A DNA stretch of 41,215 bases. Source: Pseudoxanthomonas suwonensis. GTDB lineage: Bacteria; Pseudomonadota; Gammaproteobacteria; Xanthomonadales; Xanthomonadaceae. The notes under the pieces were generated by a model. It did not search any database. It was not told where the DNA came from and saw only the letters and a program-made list of their open reading frames with translations. The translations under genes were made by a program, and so were the position numbers. The DNA lies in assembly GCF_010093235.1 (NCBI RefSeq), contig NZ_PDWP01000029.1, positions 1 to 41,215 on the forward strand, in the 5' to 3' direction. Below, one piece after another: positions 32,347-41,109 of the stretch (its first letter is position 1; the number at the start of each line of letters is the position of its first letter).

Positions 32347-34004
32347 CCGGGCCGGGCGATCCGTCGCGGCCGTTCCCGCGCGGCCTGCGCCTGCGGTTCG
32401 CCGCCGTGGTGGCGCTGATGGCGGCGACCCTGCTGGCCGGCACCGCGCTGCTCGGGGTGGCCGGCGGCTTCATCACCGCCTGCGCGCTGGCGGCCGGCAC
32501 GGCCAGCGGCTTCAACTTCTTTTCGCCCTCGGCGGGCATCCGGGCGCTGACCTTCGCCCGCATCGCCTCGCGCTATTTCGAGAAGATCGCCGCCCACGAC
32601 GCGACCCTGCGCCTGGCGCGGGACGTGCGGACCTGGTTCTTCCGGCGTGCCCTGCCGCTTGCGCCGGGGCGCCTGGGGTGGGCGCGCACGGGCGTGCTGA
32701 TGTCGCGGCTGCTCGACGATATCGAGCGCGTGGAAGCGCGCCTGGTGCGTGGACTGGGGCCGTTGCTCGCCCTGGCCGTGCTCTCGCTGGCGGCGCTGGC
32801 CTGGACGGCCTGGGCCTTGCCGCCGGCTGGACTGGTGCTTGCGGCCGCGATGGCGGTCATCGCGCCGGCCGCGGCACTGCCGGTGCTGTGGAAGGGGAAG
32901 GCGCGCGAGTCCCGCGACGCGCGCCTGCAGGAACGCCTGCGGGTGCGGGTGCACGAGGGCATCGAGGGCGCGGCCGACCTGGCGGCGCTGGATGCCGGCG
33001 CGACCTGGACGGCGCGGGTGGATGCCGCGGCCGCGCGCGTCGCGCGCAGCCGCCGCCAGCGGCTGCGGAGGAGCTCGCTCGCGACCCTGGTAGCTTCCCT
33101 TGCCGGTGCGGCGGCCCTGGTCGCCGTGGTGGCCCTCTCGCTGCAGGCCGCGCACCTGGCACGGATCACGCCGGCCACGGCCGCCGCGCTGTGCTTCGCG
33201 ACCCTGGCCCTGCTGGAGGCCTGGGCCGGCGTGGGCCTGGCCTGGCAGGCACTGCTGGCCGCCCGTCCCTCGGAGCGGCGGTTGCACGGGATCCTCGCCC
33301 GGTCGCCGGTGGCAACCGATCCCCCGCAGCCGCTGCCGGTGCCGGACCAGGGGGCGCTGGAGCTGGAGGGCGTGCGTTTCGCCCATCCCGGAGGGCGGCC
33401 GCTGCTGCGGGACGCAAGCCTGCGCCTGGAGCCGGGCGCGCGCGTGGTCGTGGCCGGCGACAGCGGCAGCGGCAAGAGCACCCTGCTGGCGCTGGTGCTG
33501 CGCATCCTCGACCCGCAGGCCGGCAGGGTCGCCTGGGCCGGCATCGACCTGCGCCGCCTTGGCCAGGCGTGCTGGCACTCGCGCCTGGCCTGGCTGCCGC
33601 AGGACGCGCCCGTGTTCGCAGGCAGCGTCCGCGCCAACCTGGCGATGGGCGACCCGCGCGCCGGCGACCAGGCCCTGTGGGCTGTGCTGGAGGCCATGCG
33701 CCTGGATGCGCGGGTGCGTGCCGCGGGCGGCCTGGACTGCGAGGTGGGCGAGGGCGGGGCGCTGCTGTCCGCAGGCGAGGCACGCAGGCTGGCGCTGGCG
33801 CGGGCACTGCTGCGGCCGGCGCCGCTGGTGCTGCTGGACGAGCCGGTCGAGGGCCTGGACGTGGACGCCGCCGAGGCCCTGCTGCTGGACCTGGAACAGG
33901 CGCTGGGCGCGCGCGGCCTGCTGCTGGTATCGCACGCTCCCGTGCCGGCCACGCTGCCATGGCGGCGACTGCGGCTGGAGCAGGGGCGGTTGCGGGAAGG
34001 CTGA
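32343..34004 (+). CDS. cydC: Thiol reductant ABC exporter subunit CydC
   Basis: CydC, 553 residues, partner of CydD in the thiol/heme-linked ABC exporter. The membrane domain contains FFSPSAGIRALTFARIASRYFEKIAAHDATLRL (approximately residues 60-92), a stretch typical of CydC. The ATPase domain has Walker A GDSGSGKST (372-380), the Q-loop LPQDAPVFAGSV, Walker B VLLDEPVEGLD and SHAPV as H-loop. The signature motif reads LSAGE (475-479) instead of LSGGE, a single conservative change. ATGA overlap with cydD. The cytochrome bd genes themselves (cydAB) are not in this window. Confidence 0.9.
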   Translation: MTGPGDPSRPFPRGLRLRFAAVVALMAATLLAGTALLGVAGGFITACALAAGTASGFNFFSPSAGIRALTFARIASRYFEKIAAHDATLRLARDVRTWFFRRALPLAPGRLGWARTGVLMSRLLDDIERVEARLVRGLGPLLALAVLSLAALAWTAWALPPAGLVLAAAMAVIAPAAALPVLWKGKARESRDARLQERLRVRVHEGIEGAADLAALDAGATWTARVDAAAARVARSRRQRLRRSSLATLVASLAGAAALVAVVALSLQAAHLARITPATAAALCFATLALLEAWAGVGLAWQALLAARPSERRLHGILARSPVATDPPQPLPVPDQGALELEGVRFAHPGGRPLLRDASLRLEPGARVVVAGDSGSGKSTLLALVLRILDPQAGRVAWAGIDLRRLGQACWHSRLAWLPQDAPVFAGSVRANLAMGDPRAGDQALWAVLEAMRLDARVRAAGGLDCEVGEGGALLSAGEARRLALARALLRPAPLVLLDEPVEGLDVDAAEALLLDLEQALGARGLLLVSHAPVPATLPWRRLRLEQGRLREG

Positions 34005-34026
34005 CTGCGGCGCCGCGCCGGCCGGC

Positions 34027-34770
34027 TCAGGCCGCGCGCAGGGTCTCGAGCCCGGCGAAGTCCAGGATCTCGATTCGGTAGGTTTCCGGCACCGCGATCA
34101 GGCCCTTGCCGCGCAGGGTGCTGAGGCAGCGGCTGACGGTCTCCACCGTGAGGCCCAGGTGGTCGGCGATATCGGCGCGCGGCATCGGCAGCGCCACCGT
34201 CGGCCCCGGGTTTCCGGCGCGGGCCTCGCGCGCGGACAGCTTCAGCAGGAAGTCGGCCATGCGCTCGATCGGGTTCATGCGCGCCAGGGCCATCATCTGG
34301 TCGCGGGCCGAGTCCAGTTCCACGCAGGCGCGTTCCAGCAGCTTGTCGCGCAGCTGCGGGTAGCGCGCGCCCAGGCGCTGCATGGCATCGATGCCGAACC
34401 GGCACAGCTCGGTTTCGCCCAGTGCCTCGACGTCGTGGCTGTAGTTGGGCGAGCCGCTCAGGCCGACGAAGTCGCCCGGCAGGGCGAAGCCGGCCACCTG
34501 GCGGCGGCCGTCGGCGGCCAGGCGCACCATGCGCAGGGCGCCGCGGACCACCGTGAAGACGTGCCTGCGCGGGTCACCCTGGCGGGCCAGCACCGCGCCG
34601 GGGCCCAGCAGCTGGCTGCTGGCCTCGGCATCCAGGGCGTGCATTTCCTCGTGGCTCAGCACCGAGCAGACGGCCAGATGGCGCACCTGGCAGTGTGCAC
34701 AGGGCCCCAGCGGTCCTGCCTCGTCGGGCGGCGGGGTCAGGCAGGGACTGTCGAACGGGGGCCAAGCCAT
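34027..34770 (-). CDS. FNR-type CRP-family transcriptional regulator
   Basis: A 247-residue oxygen-sensing regulator of the CRP/FNR superfamily. The N terminus has C24-x2-C27-x7-C35, with a fourth cysteine C123 (ETELCRFG); together these are the expected [4Fe-4S] ligands. A cyclic-nucleotide-fold domain follows (GAVLARQGDPRRHVFTVVRGALRMV), then the dimer helix and the HTH (MPRADIADHLGLTVETVSRC). The recognition helix E210-xx-S213-R214 matches E. coli FNR, so binding to TTGAT-N4-ATCAA-like sites is expected. ATG 34770 was chosen over the upstream ATG at 34842 because the latter precedes the probable -10. It converges on cydDC, so a link to low-oxygen respiration is a reasonable inference. Confidence 0.9.
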   Translation of the reverse strand: MAWPPFDSPCLTPPPDEAGPLGPCAHCQVRHLAVCSVLSHEEMHALDAEASSQLLGPGAVLARQGDPRRHVFTVVRGALRMVRLAADGRRQVAGFALPGDFVGLSGSPNYSHDVEALGETELCRFGIDAMQRLGARYPQLRDKLLERACVELDSARDQMMALARMNPIERMADFLLKLSAREARAGNPGPTVALPMPRADIADHLGLTVETVSRCLSTLRGKGLIAVPETYRIEILDFAGLETLRAA

Positions 34771-34798
34771 GTCGGGCACACTGAGCAGGATGCTGCGT

Positions 34799-34804
34799 AT
34801 TGTA
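34799..34804 (-). promoter_or_regulatory. -10 element of the fnr-type gene
   Basis: TACAAT on the minus strand, 29 nt upstream of the chosen ATG. Its position makes the longer 271-residue reading unlikely. The -35 is not evident. Confidence 0.45.
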
Positions 34805-34846
34805 CCCCTCCGGCGCACCACGTGCCGGAGCGCGGCGTCCACACGT

Positions 34847-34852
34847 TAGAAT
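34847..34852 (+). promoter_or_regulatory. -10 element of hisS
   Basis: TAGAAT, 43 nt before the hisS start, divergent from the fnr-type promoter. The surrounding string TTAGAATCC recurs before infB. The -35 region is weak. Confidence 0.45.
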
Positions 34853-34895
34853 CCCGCATCCCGTCCGTGCCCCCCTGGCACAGGAGTTTTTTCGC

Positions 34896-36308
34896 TTGAT
34901 CAGGCCCCGTACCCCGGCCGGCGTCATGGAGCTGCTGCCGCGCGAGCAGATCGCCTTCCAGCGCATGCTCGACGTCATCCGCCGCAACTACGAACGCTTC
35001 GGCTTCCTGCCGGTGGAAACCCCGGTATTCGAACTGTCCGACGTGCTGCTGACCAAGTCCGGCGGCGAGACCGAGCGGCAGGTGTATTTCGTCCAGTCCA
35101 CCGGCGCGCTGGCCAATGCCGCGGCCGAGGGCGCGGCCGGCGGCCTGCCGGAGATGGCGCTGCGCTTCGACCTGACCGTGCCGCTGGCGCGCTACGTGGC
35201 CGAGCACGAGCACGAACTGAGCTTCCCGTTCCGCCGCTACCAGATGCAGCGCGTGTACCGCGGCGAGCGCGCCCAGCGCGGCCGCTTCCGCGAGTTCTAC
35301 CAGTGCGACATCGACGTCATCGGCAAGGACGCGCTGAGCATCCGTTACGACGCCGAGGTGCTGGCGGTGATCCACTCGGTGTTCTCCGAGCTGGGCATCG
35401 GCGCGTTCCGCGTGCAGCTCAACAACCGCAAGCTGATGCGCGGCTTCTTCGAGGCCCAGGGCGTGGCCGACCCGCAGCAGCAGGCGCTGGTCCTGCGCGA
35501 GGTCGACAAGCTCGACAAGCGCGGCCCCGAATACGTGCGCGAGACCCTGACCGGACCGGACTTCGGCCTGCCGGCCGCGGCCGTGGACCGGATCCTGGCC
35601 TTCGTCGAGGTGCGTTCGGAATCGCATGCGGATGCGCTGGCCAGGATCGACGCGGTGCTGGCCGAGGCCGGCGAGGGCGCCAGCGACGTGCTGCGCGCCG
35701 GCGCCGCCGAGCTGCGCGAGGTACTGGAGCTGGTCCGCGCCCTGGGCGTGCCGGAATCGGCCTACTGCCTCAACTTCTCCATCGCCCGTGGCCTGGACTA
35801 CTACACCGGCACCGTCTACGAGACCCAGCTGGTCGACCACCCGGGCATCGGTTCGATCTGCTCCGGCGGCCGCTACGAGGACCTGGCCAGCCACTACACC
35901 AAGTCGAAGCTGCCGGGCGTGGGCATCTCCATCGGCCTGACCCGCCTGTTCTGGCAGCTGCGCGAGGCCGGCCTGATCGAGGGCATCGCCGAGAGCAGCG
36001 TGCAGGCCATGGTCGCGCTGATGGACGAGAGCCAGCTGGCCGACGCGCTGGACATCGCCCGCCACCTGCGCCTGGGCGGCATCAACACCGAGGTGCAGAT
36101 GGAGCCGCGCAAGATCGGCAAGCAGTTCCAGTACGCCTCGCGTGCCGGCATCCGCTTCGTGGTGCTGGCCGGCCCGGACGAGCAGGCCCGTGGCGTGGTC
36201 GCGGTCAAGGACCTGGTGCGCGAGCAGCAGTTCGACGTGCCGCGCGGCGAACTGGCCGAGACCCTCAAGGTCGAGCTGGAGCAGGCCCGCGCCCTGGCGG
36301 GGCGCTGA
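34896..36308 (+). CDS. hisS: Histidine--tRNA ligase
   Basis: HisRS, 470 residues, class IIa synthetase charging tRNA-His. Motif 2 region [32 protein letters not shown] (about residues 110-141), the histidine-binding [20 protein letters not shown] and motif 3 [15 protein letters not shown] are all present, followed by the anticodon-binding domain (VVALKD-like segment [15 protein letters not shown]). TTG at 34896 was chosen: AGGAG stands 9 nt upstream and the product begins [18 protein letters not shown], the usual start in this lineage; the ATG at 34926 is an alternative. Confidence 0.96.
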   Translation: MIRPRTPAGVMELLPREQIAFQRMLDVIRRNYERFGFLPVETPVFELSDVLLTKSGGETERQVYFVQSTGALANAAAEGAAGGLPEMALRFDLTVPLARYVAEHEHELSFPFRRYQMQRVYRGERAQRGRFREFYQCDIDVIGKDALSIRYDAEVLAVIHSVFSELGIGAFRVQLNNRKLMRGFFEAQGVADPQQQALVLREVDKLDKRGPEYVRETLTGPDFGLPAAAVDRILAFVEVRSESHADALARIDAVLAEAGEGASDVLRAGAAELREVLELVRALGVPESAYCLNFSIARGLDYYTGTVYETQLVDHPGIGSICSGGRYEDLASHYTKSKLPGVGISIGLTRLFWQLREAGLIEGIAESSVQAMVALMDESQLADALDIARHLRLGGINTEVQMEPRKIGKQFQYASRAGIRFVVLAGPDEQARGVVAVKDLVREQQFDVPRGELAETLKVELEQARALAGR

Positions 36309-36317
36309 GCTATCCGT

Positions 36318-36341
36318 CCGGCCCGCCACGAGGCGGGCCGG
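36318..36341. other. Hairpin between hisS and the ammonia-lyase gene
   Basis: CCGGCCCGCC, an ACGA tetraloop and GGCGGGCCGG form a perfect 10-bp stem 9 nt after the hisS stop. A second GC-rich self-complementary stretch follows at about 36350-36374. No T-run, so efficient termination is doubtful. Confidence 0.5.
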
Positions 36342-36400
36342 CGCATCCCGGCGCCGGGGCACGCCGGCGCCTTCCATCGCATAACGCAACAGGCAGGCGC

Positions 36401-38293
36401 ATGACGACGATCCGTCTCGACGGGCAATCCCTGACGCGCGACCAGCTGGTCGCCGTGGCCAAGGGCGCGAAGGTCGCGCAGGACCCCGGGGCGCTGCAGG
36501 CGGTGGCGCGGGCGGCGGAATTCCTCGCCGAGCAGGTCCGCCGCGAGGAGCCGATCTACGGCGTATCCACCGGCTTCGGCAGCAACGCCGACAAGCTGCT
36601 GGGCGCGCATCCGCTGCGCGACGAGCTGCCAGGCGCGGCGCCTTCCGGGCGTTCGCTGCACGAGGAGCTGCAGCGCAACCTGATCGTGACCCACGCCGTG
36701 TGCGTGGGCGAGCCGATGGCCGCCGACGTGGTGCGGGCGATGCTGTGCATCCGCCTCAACACCCTGCTCAAGGGCCATTCCGGCATCCGCGTGCAGACCC
36801 TGGAGGCGATGGCCGCCATGCTCAACGCCGGCATCGTGCCGGTGGTGCCGCAGCTGGGATCGGTCGGCGCCTCCGGCGACCTGGCGCCGCTGTCGCATCT
36901 GGCCATCGTCCTGCTGGGCGGCGGCGAAGCCTTCGTCGACGGCCAGCGCATGCCGGGCGCCGAAGCCCTGCGTCGGGCGGGGCTCGAGCCGGTATCGCTG
37001 TCGTACAAGGAAGGCCTGGCGCTGAACAACGGCACCGCGCAGATGCTGGCCATGGGCGTGCTCGCGCTGCACCGGCTGGAACAGATGCTGGACACGGCCG
37101 ACCTGGCCGCGGCCATGACCATCGACGCCTTCGCCGGACGCCTGGGCGCGTTCGCCGAGGAAGTGCATGCGCTGCGTCCGCATCCGGGCCAGGTCCAGGT
37201 CGCCGCCAACCTGCGCCGGCTTCTGTCGGGCTCCACGCTGGCCGATATCCCGTACCACCTGGTGCCGCGGTTCCGGCCGTGGCTGCCGTCGAGCTGGGAC
37301 ACGGAAGAGTCGCGCGGGCTGCGCTTCGACATCGGCTGGGACTGGGTGCCGGCCGACCAGCGCCATGGCCGCGAGAAGTTCTACCAGCGCTTCCTGCCGT
37401 TCCGTGGCGGCAAGAAGCACCAGCCGCAGGACAGCTATTCGCTGCGCTGCATCCCGCAGGTCCACGGCGCGGTGCGCGATGCCGCGGCGCAGGCGGCGCG
37501 GGTGCTGGAGATCGAGCTCAACGCGGTGACCGACAACCCGCTGGTGTTCCCGGACAAGGCCGACGCGGCGCACGTGGAAGAGCAGGTGATCTCCGCCGGC
37601 CACTTCCACGGCATGCCGCTGGCGCTGGCGCTCAGCTACCTCAAGGCGGCGATCCCGACCCTTGCCTCGATCTCCGAGCGCCGGCTCAACAAGCTGGTCG
37701 ATCCGGCCACCAACGACGGCCTGCCGGCGTTCCTGATCGGCAACGAGGACGGCACCGAGTCCGGCCACATGATCGTGCAGTACACCGCCGCGGCCATCGT
37801 CAACGACCTGGCCAGCCGCGCGCATCCGGCCTCGGTGTATTCGGTGCCGACCAGCGCCAATGCCGAGGACCACGTGTCCATGGGCGCCAACGAGGCGCGC
37901 CATGTGCTGGCCATGGTCGAGGACCTGGGCAAGGTGCTGGCGCTGGAGCTCTACACCGCCGCCCAGGCACTGGACCTGCGCCGCGACATGATCAACGCCG
38001 CCCGCGCACTTGCGCGACGCGCCGATGCGCAGGCGCTGGCGGGCAAGGTGCAGGGCGGTCCGGCGCCGGATGCGCCCGTGCGCGAGCGTTTCCTGGCCGA
38101 GGTCGAGGAGCTGCGCGCGCAGCTGGCCGAGGCGGATGCGTTCCATCCCGGCGAGGCGGTGGCGCGTGCCCATGCACGCATCCGTGAGGCGGTGCCGTTC
38201 CTGGACCGTGACCGCGCGATGGACGGCGAGGTCGCCACCATGGTTCAGCTGGTCGCCTCCGGCGCCCTGCTGGAAGCGCTGCCGCAGGCCTGA
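36401..38293 (+). CDS. Histidine ammonia-lyase family protein (HAL/PAL/TAL), enlarged
   Basis: A 630-residue aromatic amino acid lyase using the autocatalytic MIO cofactor. The MIO triad A157-S158-G159 lies in GSVGASGDLAPLSH. Active-site residues known for histidine ammonia-lyase are present: Y53 (YGVSTGFG), H98 (NLIVTHA), the NNGT segment (209-212), R349 (YSLRCIPQ) and E489 (TSANAEDHVSM). The Thr-His pair at 97-98 fits histidine better than tyrosine or phenylalanine. HutH is normally about 510 residues; the surplus is a Trp/Arg-rich segment at about 285-340 and a longer C-terminal helical region at about 535-598. No hutU, hutI or hutG is nearby, so the role in histidine catabolism is uncertain. 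It could instead feed another pathway. Confidence 0.85.
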   Translation: MTTIRLDGQSLTRDQLVAVAKGAKVAQDPGALQAVARAAEFLAEQVRREEPIYGVSTGFGSNADKLLGAHPLRDELPGAAPSGRSLHEELQRNLIVTHAVCVGEPMAADVVRAMLCIRLNTLLKGHSGIRVQTLEAMAAMLNAGIVPVVPQLGSVGASGDLAPLSHLAIVLLGGGEAFVDGQRMPGAEALRRAGLEPVSLSYKEGLALNNGTAQMLAMGVLALHRLEQMLDTADLAAAMTIDAFAGRLGAFAEEVHALRPHPGQVQVAANLRRLLSGSTLADIPYHLVPRFRPWLPSSWDTEESRGLRFDIGWDWVPADQRHGREKFYQRFLPFRGGKKHQPQDSYSLRCIPQVHGAVRDAAAQAARVLEIELNAVTDNPLVFPDKADAAHVEEQVISAGHFHGMPLALALSYLKAAIPTLASISERRLNKLVDPATNDGLPAFLIGNEDGTESGHMIVQYTAAAIVNDLASRAHPASVYSVPTSANAEDHVSMGANEARHVLAMVEDLGKVLALELYTAAQALDLRRDMINAARALARRADAQALAGKVQGGPAPDAPVRERFLAEVEELRAQLAEADAFHPGEAVARAHARIREAVPFLDRDRAMDGEVATMVQLVASGALLEALPQA

Positions 38294-38297
38294 TCGC

Positions 38298-38329
38298 GGC
38301 CGCGTTCCGCGCGGGACGTGGGCGCGGCC
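38298..38329. other. Hairpin between convergent genes
   Basis: GGCCGCG (38298-38304) pairs with CGCGGCC (38323-38329), enclosing a smaller CCGCGCGG element. Being between two convergent genes it could act in both directions, although T-runs are lacking. Confidence 0.4.
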
Positions 38330-39859
38330 TCAGCTGGCCACGCTGATGATTGGCCCGGCCCCGTGGAAATACTCCATGGCGTAGGCCAGTTCGCCGGGGC
38401 TCTGCGCATGCAGCTGCAGCAGCGGCTGCCCGGCCTCGACCACGTCGCCGAGCCGCACCTGCAGGTAGACGCCCGCCGCCGGGCTCTGCGGCGCGCCCGC
38501 CAGCTTGGCCAGCCGCGACAGCTTGCGGTTGTCGATGGCGGTGACAGTGCCGGCCGCGAGCGCGACCACGGCCTGCACGGGACCGGCACGCGGTGGCCTG
38601 CGCAGGCCGCCCTGGGCCTCGCAGATCGCCCGGAAACGGGTCCATGCGCGGCCGTCGTCCAGCGTGCGGCGGGCGAGTTCCTGGCCCTGTCCGGCGGGTG
38701 CGACGCCGCCGATCTCCAGCACGGCCCCGGCCACCAGGATGGCGCGCTCGCGCAGGTCGTCGGGCGCATCGACGGCACCCTGCAGCACGGCCAGCACGTC
38801 CCAGGCTTCCAGCGCCGGACCGATGCCGCGACCGACCGGCTGCGTGCCATCGGTGAACAGGCAGCGCAGCTTCAGGCCGAAGTCGCCGGCGACCTGTTCC
38901 ATGCGCCCTGCCAGGTGCCGGGCCTCGTCGTCGCTGCGCACCTTGGCGGTCGGTCCGACCGGGATGTCGATGACCACGTGGGTCGCGCCGGCGGCGATCT
39001 TCTTGGACAGGATCGAGGCGATCATCTGCCCTTCGGTGTCGATGTCCAGCTCGCGCTCGATGCGTACGAACAGGTCGTCGGCTGGCGACAGCTGCATGGC
39101 GCCGCCCCAGGCCAGGCAGGCGCCGTGCTCGCCGACGACGCGATGCAGGGTCCCGGTGTCCAGCTCGACCGGCGCGAGCGTTTCCATGGTGTCGGCGGTG
39201 CCGGCGGGCGAGGTGATCGCGCGCGAGGACGTCTTCGGCATGACCAGTCCGTTCGCCGCGGCGATGGCAACGACGATCGGCGTGGTGCGGTTGCCCGGCA
39301 GGCCGCCGACGCAATGCTTGTCGACCACCACGCCGGAGTTCCACGACAGCCGCCTGCCGGCCTCCACCATCGCCCGGGTCAGGTGGATGGTCTCCTCCAC
39401 GTCCAGTGGCAAGGTGGCGGTGGCGGTGAGGAAGGCCGACAGCTGGACATCGCTGTAGCGGCCGCGCACCGCGTCACCGACGATGGCCGGGAAATCGGCG
39501 GCATCCAGGCGATGGCCGTGGATGCGCTTGCGTACCGCGCCCAGCGATTCCGGCATCGGCGCGTGGTGGACCTGGACCTCGGTGCCTTCCTCGATGTCCA
39601 GCGCCTCCCACGCCGCCTCGGACAGCGCCACCTGGTCGATCGGCGCGCGCGGATCGTCGGTCTGGTACAGGAGGGCGTGGATTTCGCGCCCATTGGCGGT
39701 GACCAGCACCTGGCTGCGCGGGGCCAGGCCCTCGGCGCGGCAGACATGGGAGTCGGTGCGCAGCACGGCGACCGACTGGTGCTGCGCATGCAGCCTGAGG
39801 CGGACGGCACGAAGGGCAGGCGGCCGGGCCGCGGGCGTGGTGGCGCTCAAGGTGGGCAA
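38330..39859 (-). CDS. Archaeal-type thymidine/AMP phosphorylase family protein
   Basis: A 509-residue member of the nucleoside/nucleotide phosphorylase family related to archaeal AMP phosphorylase and classed in bacteria as 'thymidine phosphorylase family protein'. An N-terminal domain of about 100 residues is absent from classical DeoA. Signatures: DKHCVGGLPGNRTTP (180-194), the phosphate-binding KTSSRAITSPAGTADTME (209-226), GGAMQLSPADDLFVRIE and KKIAAGATHVVIDIPVGPTAKV. Archaeal members split AMP and other nucleoside monophosphates into base plus ribose-1,5-bisphosphate; whether the bacterial protein prefers nucleotides or nucleosides is not readable. The TTG at 39859 is the best start found, though GGAG lies too close. 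It follows the PRPP-synthetase-like gene by 39 nt and is probably co-transcribed. Confidence 0.88.
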   Translation of the reverse strand: MPTLSATTPAARPPALRAVRLRLHAQHQSVAVLRTDSHVCRAEGLAPRSQVLVTANGREIHALLYQTDDPRAPIDQVALSEAAWEALDIEEGTEVQVHHAPMPESLGAVRKRIHGHRLDAADFPAIVGDAVRGRYSDVQLSAFLTATATLPLDVEETIHLTRAMVEAGRRLSWNSGVVVDKHCVGGLPGNRTTPIVVAIAAANGLVMPKTSSRAITSPAGTADTMETLAPVELDTGTLHRVVGEHGACLAWGGAMQLSPADDLFVRIERELDIDTEGQMIASILSKKIAAGATHVVIDIPVGPTAKVRSDDEARHLAGRMEQVAGDFGLKLRCLFTDGTQPVGRGIGPALEAWDVLAVLQGAVDAPDDLRERAILVAGAVLEIGGVAPAGQGQELARRTLDDGRAWTRFRAICEAQGGLRRPPRAGPVQAVVALAAGTVTAIDNRKLSRLAKLAGAPQSPAAGVYLQVRLGDVVEAGQPLLQLHAQSPGELAYAMEYFHGAGPIISVAS

Positions 39860-39898
39860 CTCCGGTATGGCATGCAGTGGATGCCTTCAGGGGACGAG

Positions 39899-40795
39899 TC
39901 AGGCCGCCGGATCGCGGCGGCCTTCGAGCAGTGCCTGCGCGAACAGCGGCGCCAGGGCGATGCGGTTGCTGGGGTGGGCCACCGCATCGGTGGAGGTGAC
40001 GCGGGCGAATGCCTGCCGCAGCGCTGCATGGGCCTCGTCGGCGAGCAGCGCATGGACCACCACGCATTCCGGCCGCCTCAGGCCCTGGGCGAGCATCTGC
40101 CGTGCCGCGACCAGCAGGGTGCGCCCGGAAGAGGCGATGTCGTCGACCAGCACCGGGGTGTGGTCACGGTAGCCGCCCAGGTCGGTCTGCTCGATCTCCA
40201 CCTCGCGGTCACCGTGGCGGGTCTTGCGCAGCACCGCGCAGGGCGCGCCGATGCGGCTGGCGATCGCTGAAGCCCATTGCTCGCTTTCCCCGTCGGGGCC
40301 GACCACCAGCGGGCGCTCGACATTGGCGGCGATCCAGTCGGCCAGCAGCGGTGCCGAGTGCAGGGTGGCGGTTGGGATGGTGTAGAGCGAGGACAGGGCG
40401 GGGTAGCGGTGGAGGTGCGGGTCCACGGTCAGCAGCGCGTCGAAGTGGGCCGACAGCACCCTGGCGAAGGTGAGCGAACTGACCGCCTCGCCCGGATTGA
40501 AGCGCTGGTCCTGGCGCATGTAGGCCAGGTACGGCGCGACCAGGTTGACCTCGGTCGCGCCCAGTTCGCGCGCGCAGTCGGCGGTGAACAGCAGCATGGC
40601 CAGCTGTTCGTCGGGCCGGGCCAGGGTGCACACCAGGTCCACCGCCCGGCCGGCGACGTCGGAGTGCAGGCGGACGTAGCTCTCGCCATCGGGGAAACGG
40701 CGCGTCTCCAGGTGTCCGCGTTCGGCGCCGCAGGCCGCGGCGAGCTGGTCGGCGAAGGCTTCGTTGCCGGGCAGGGCGATGATCAGGCGTTGCAT
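39899..40795 (-). CDS. Ribose-phosphate pyrophosphokinase (PRPP synthetase)-like protein
   Basis: A 298-residue Prs paralogue; housekeeping Prs is about 315. The N-terminal RRFPDGESYVRL, the NLVAPYLAYMRQDQRFNPGEAVS region, a DPHLHR metal loop (125-130) in place of the DLHxxQIQGFF of classical Prs, catalytic K191 and R193 (LRKTRHGDREV) and the PRPP loop VLVDDIASSGRTL (215-227) are visible. These support ATP-dependent PRPP formation from ribose-5-phosphate, or the reverse. The divergent metal loop places it outside the classical housekeeping group. The ATG at 40795 begins MQRLIIALPGNE; the frame stays open to 41122, but the added 109 residues are low-complexity and not family-like. First gene of a pair with the phosphorylase. 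Confidence 0.85.
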   Translation of the reverse strand: MQRLIIALPGNEAFADQLAAACGAERGHLETRRFPDGESYVRLHSDVAGRAVDLVCTLARPDEQLAMLLFTADCARELGATEVNLVAPYLAYMRQDQRFNPGEAVSSLTFARVLSAHFDALLTVDPHLHRYPALSSLYTIPTATLHSAPLLADWIAANVERPLVVGPDGESEQWASAIASRIGAPCAVLRKTRHGDREVEIEQTDLGGYRDHTPVLVDDIASSGRTLLVAARQMLAQGLRRPECVVVHALLADEAHAALRQAFARVTSTDAVAHPSNRIALAPLFAQALLEGRRDPAA

Positions 40796-41109
40796 CCAGG
40801 TATCCGGGTACGTGTTTTCGGTGTTCGCGGGAAGGGCGACAGGCCGTCCGGCCAATGGTGCGCTGGAAACGGGCCGGAGCGGTGACGGAGCAGCACGCTG
40901 CGCGCAGGACGGGTGGGTAGGAGCGGGCGCCAGCTGGCCCGGCCGGGTGCCCGGTCCGGATGAAGGTGCGGCCGCGGTCCCGGTTGGCCGATCCGTCTTC
41001 CGGAACCCGCCCATGGTGTCTTCCAGGCCTGGCGGCCCACGCTGAACGATCTGCGATGCTGCCCTTCCGGCACCGGCCCGGATGATTGACCAATGCTGCG
41101 TCGCGGCGT
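40796..41109. other. Intergenic leader upstream of the PRPP-synthetase-like gene
   Basis: About 310 nt without a supportable gene. Frames crossing it encode low-complexity Pro/Gly/Arg/Ala sequence. I see no clear promoter near 40800; if transcription of the minus-strand pair begins in the AT-rich block to the right, this is a long 5' leader. Confidence 0.5.

Noticed and set aside
34771-34842. Longer 271-residue start for the FNR-type regulator
   Set aside because: The extra codons span the likely -10 (TACAAT) on the minus strand, and 247 residues matches FNR length.
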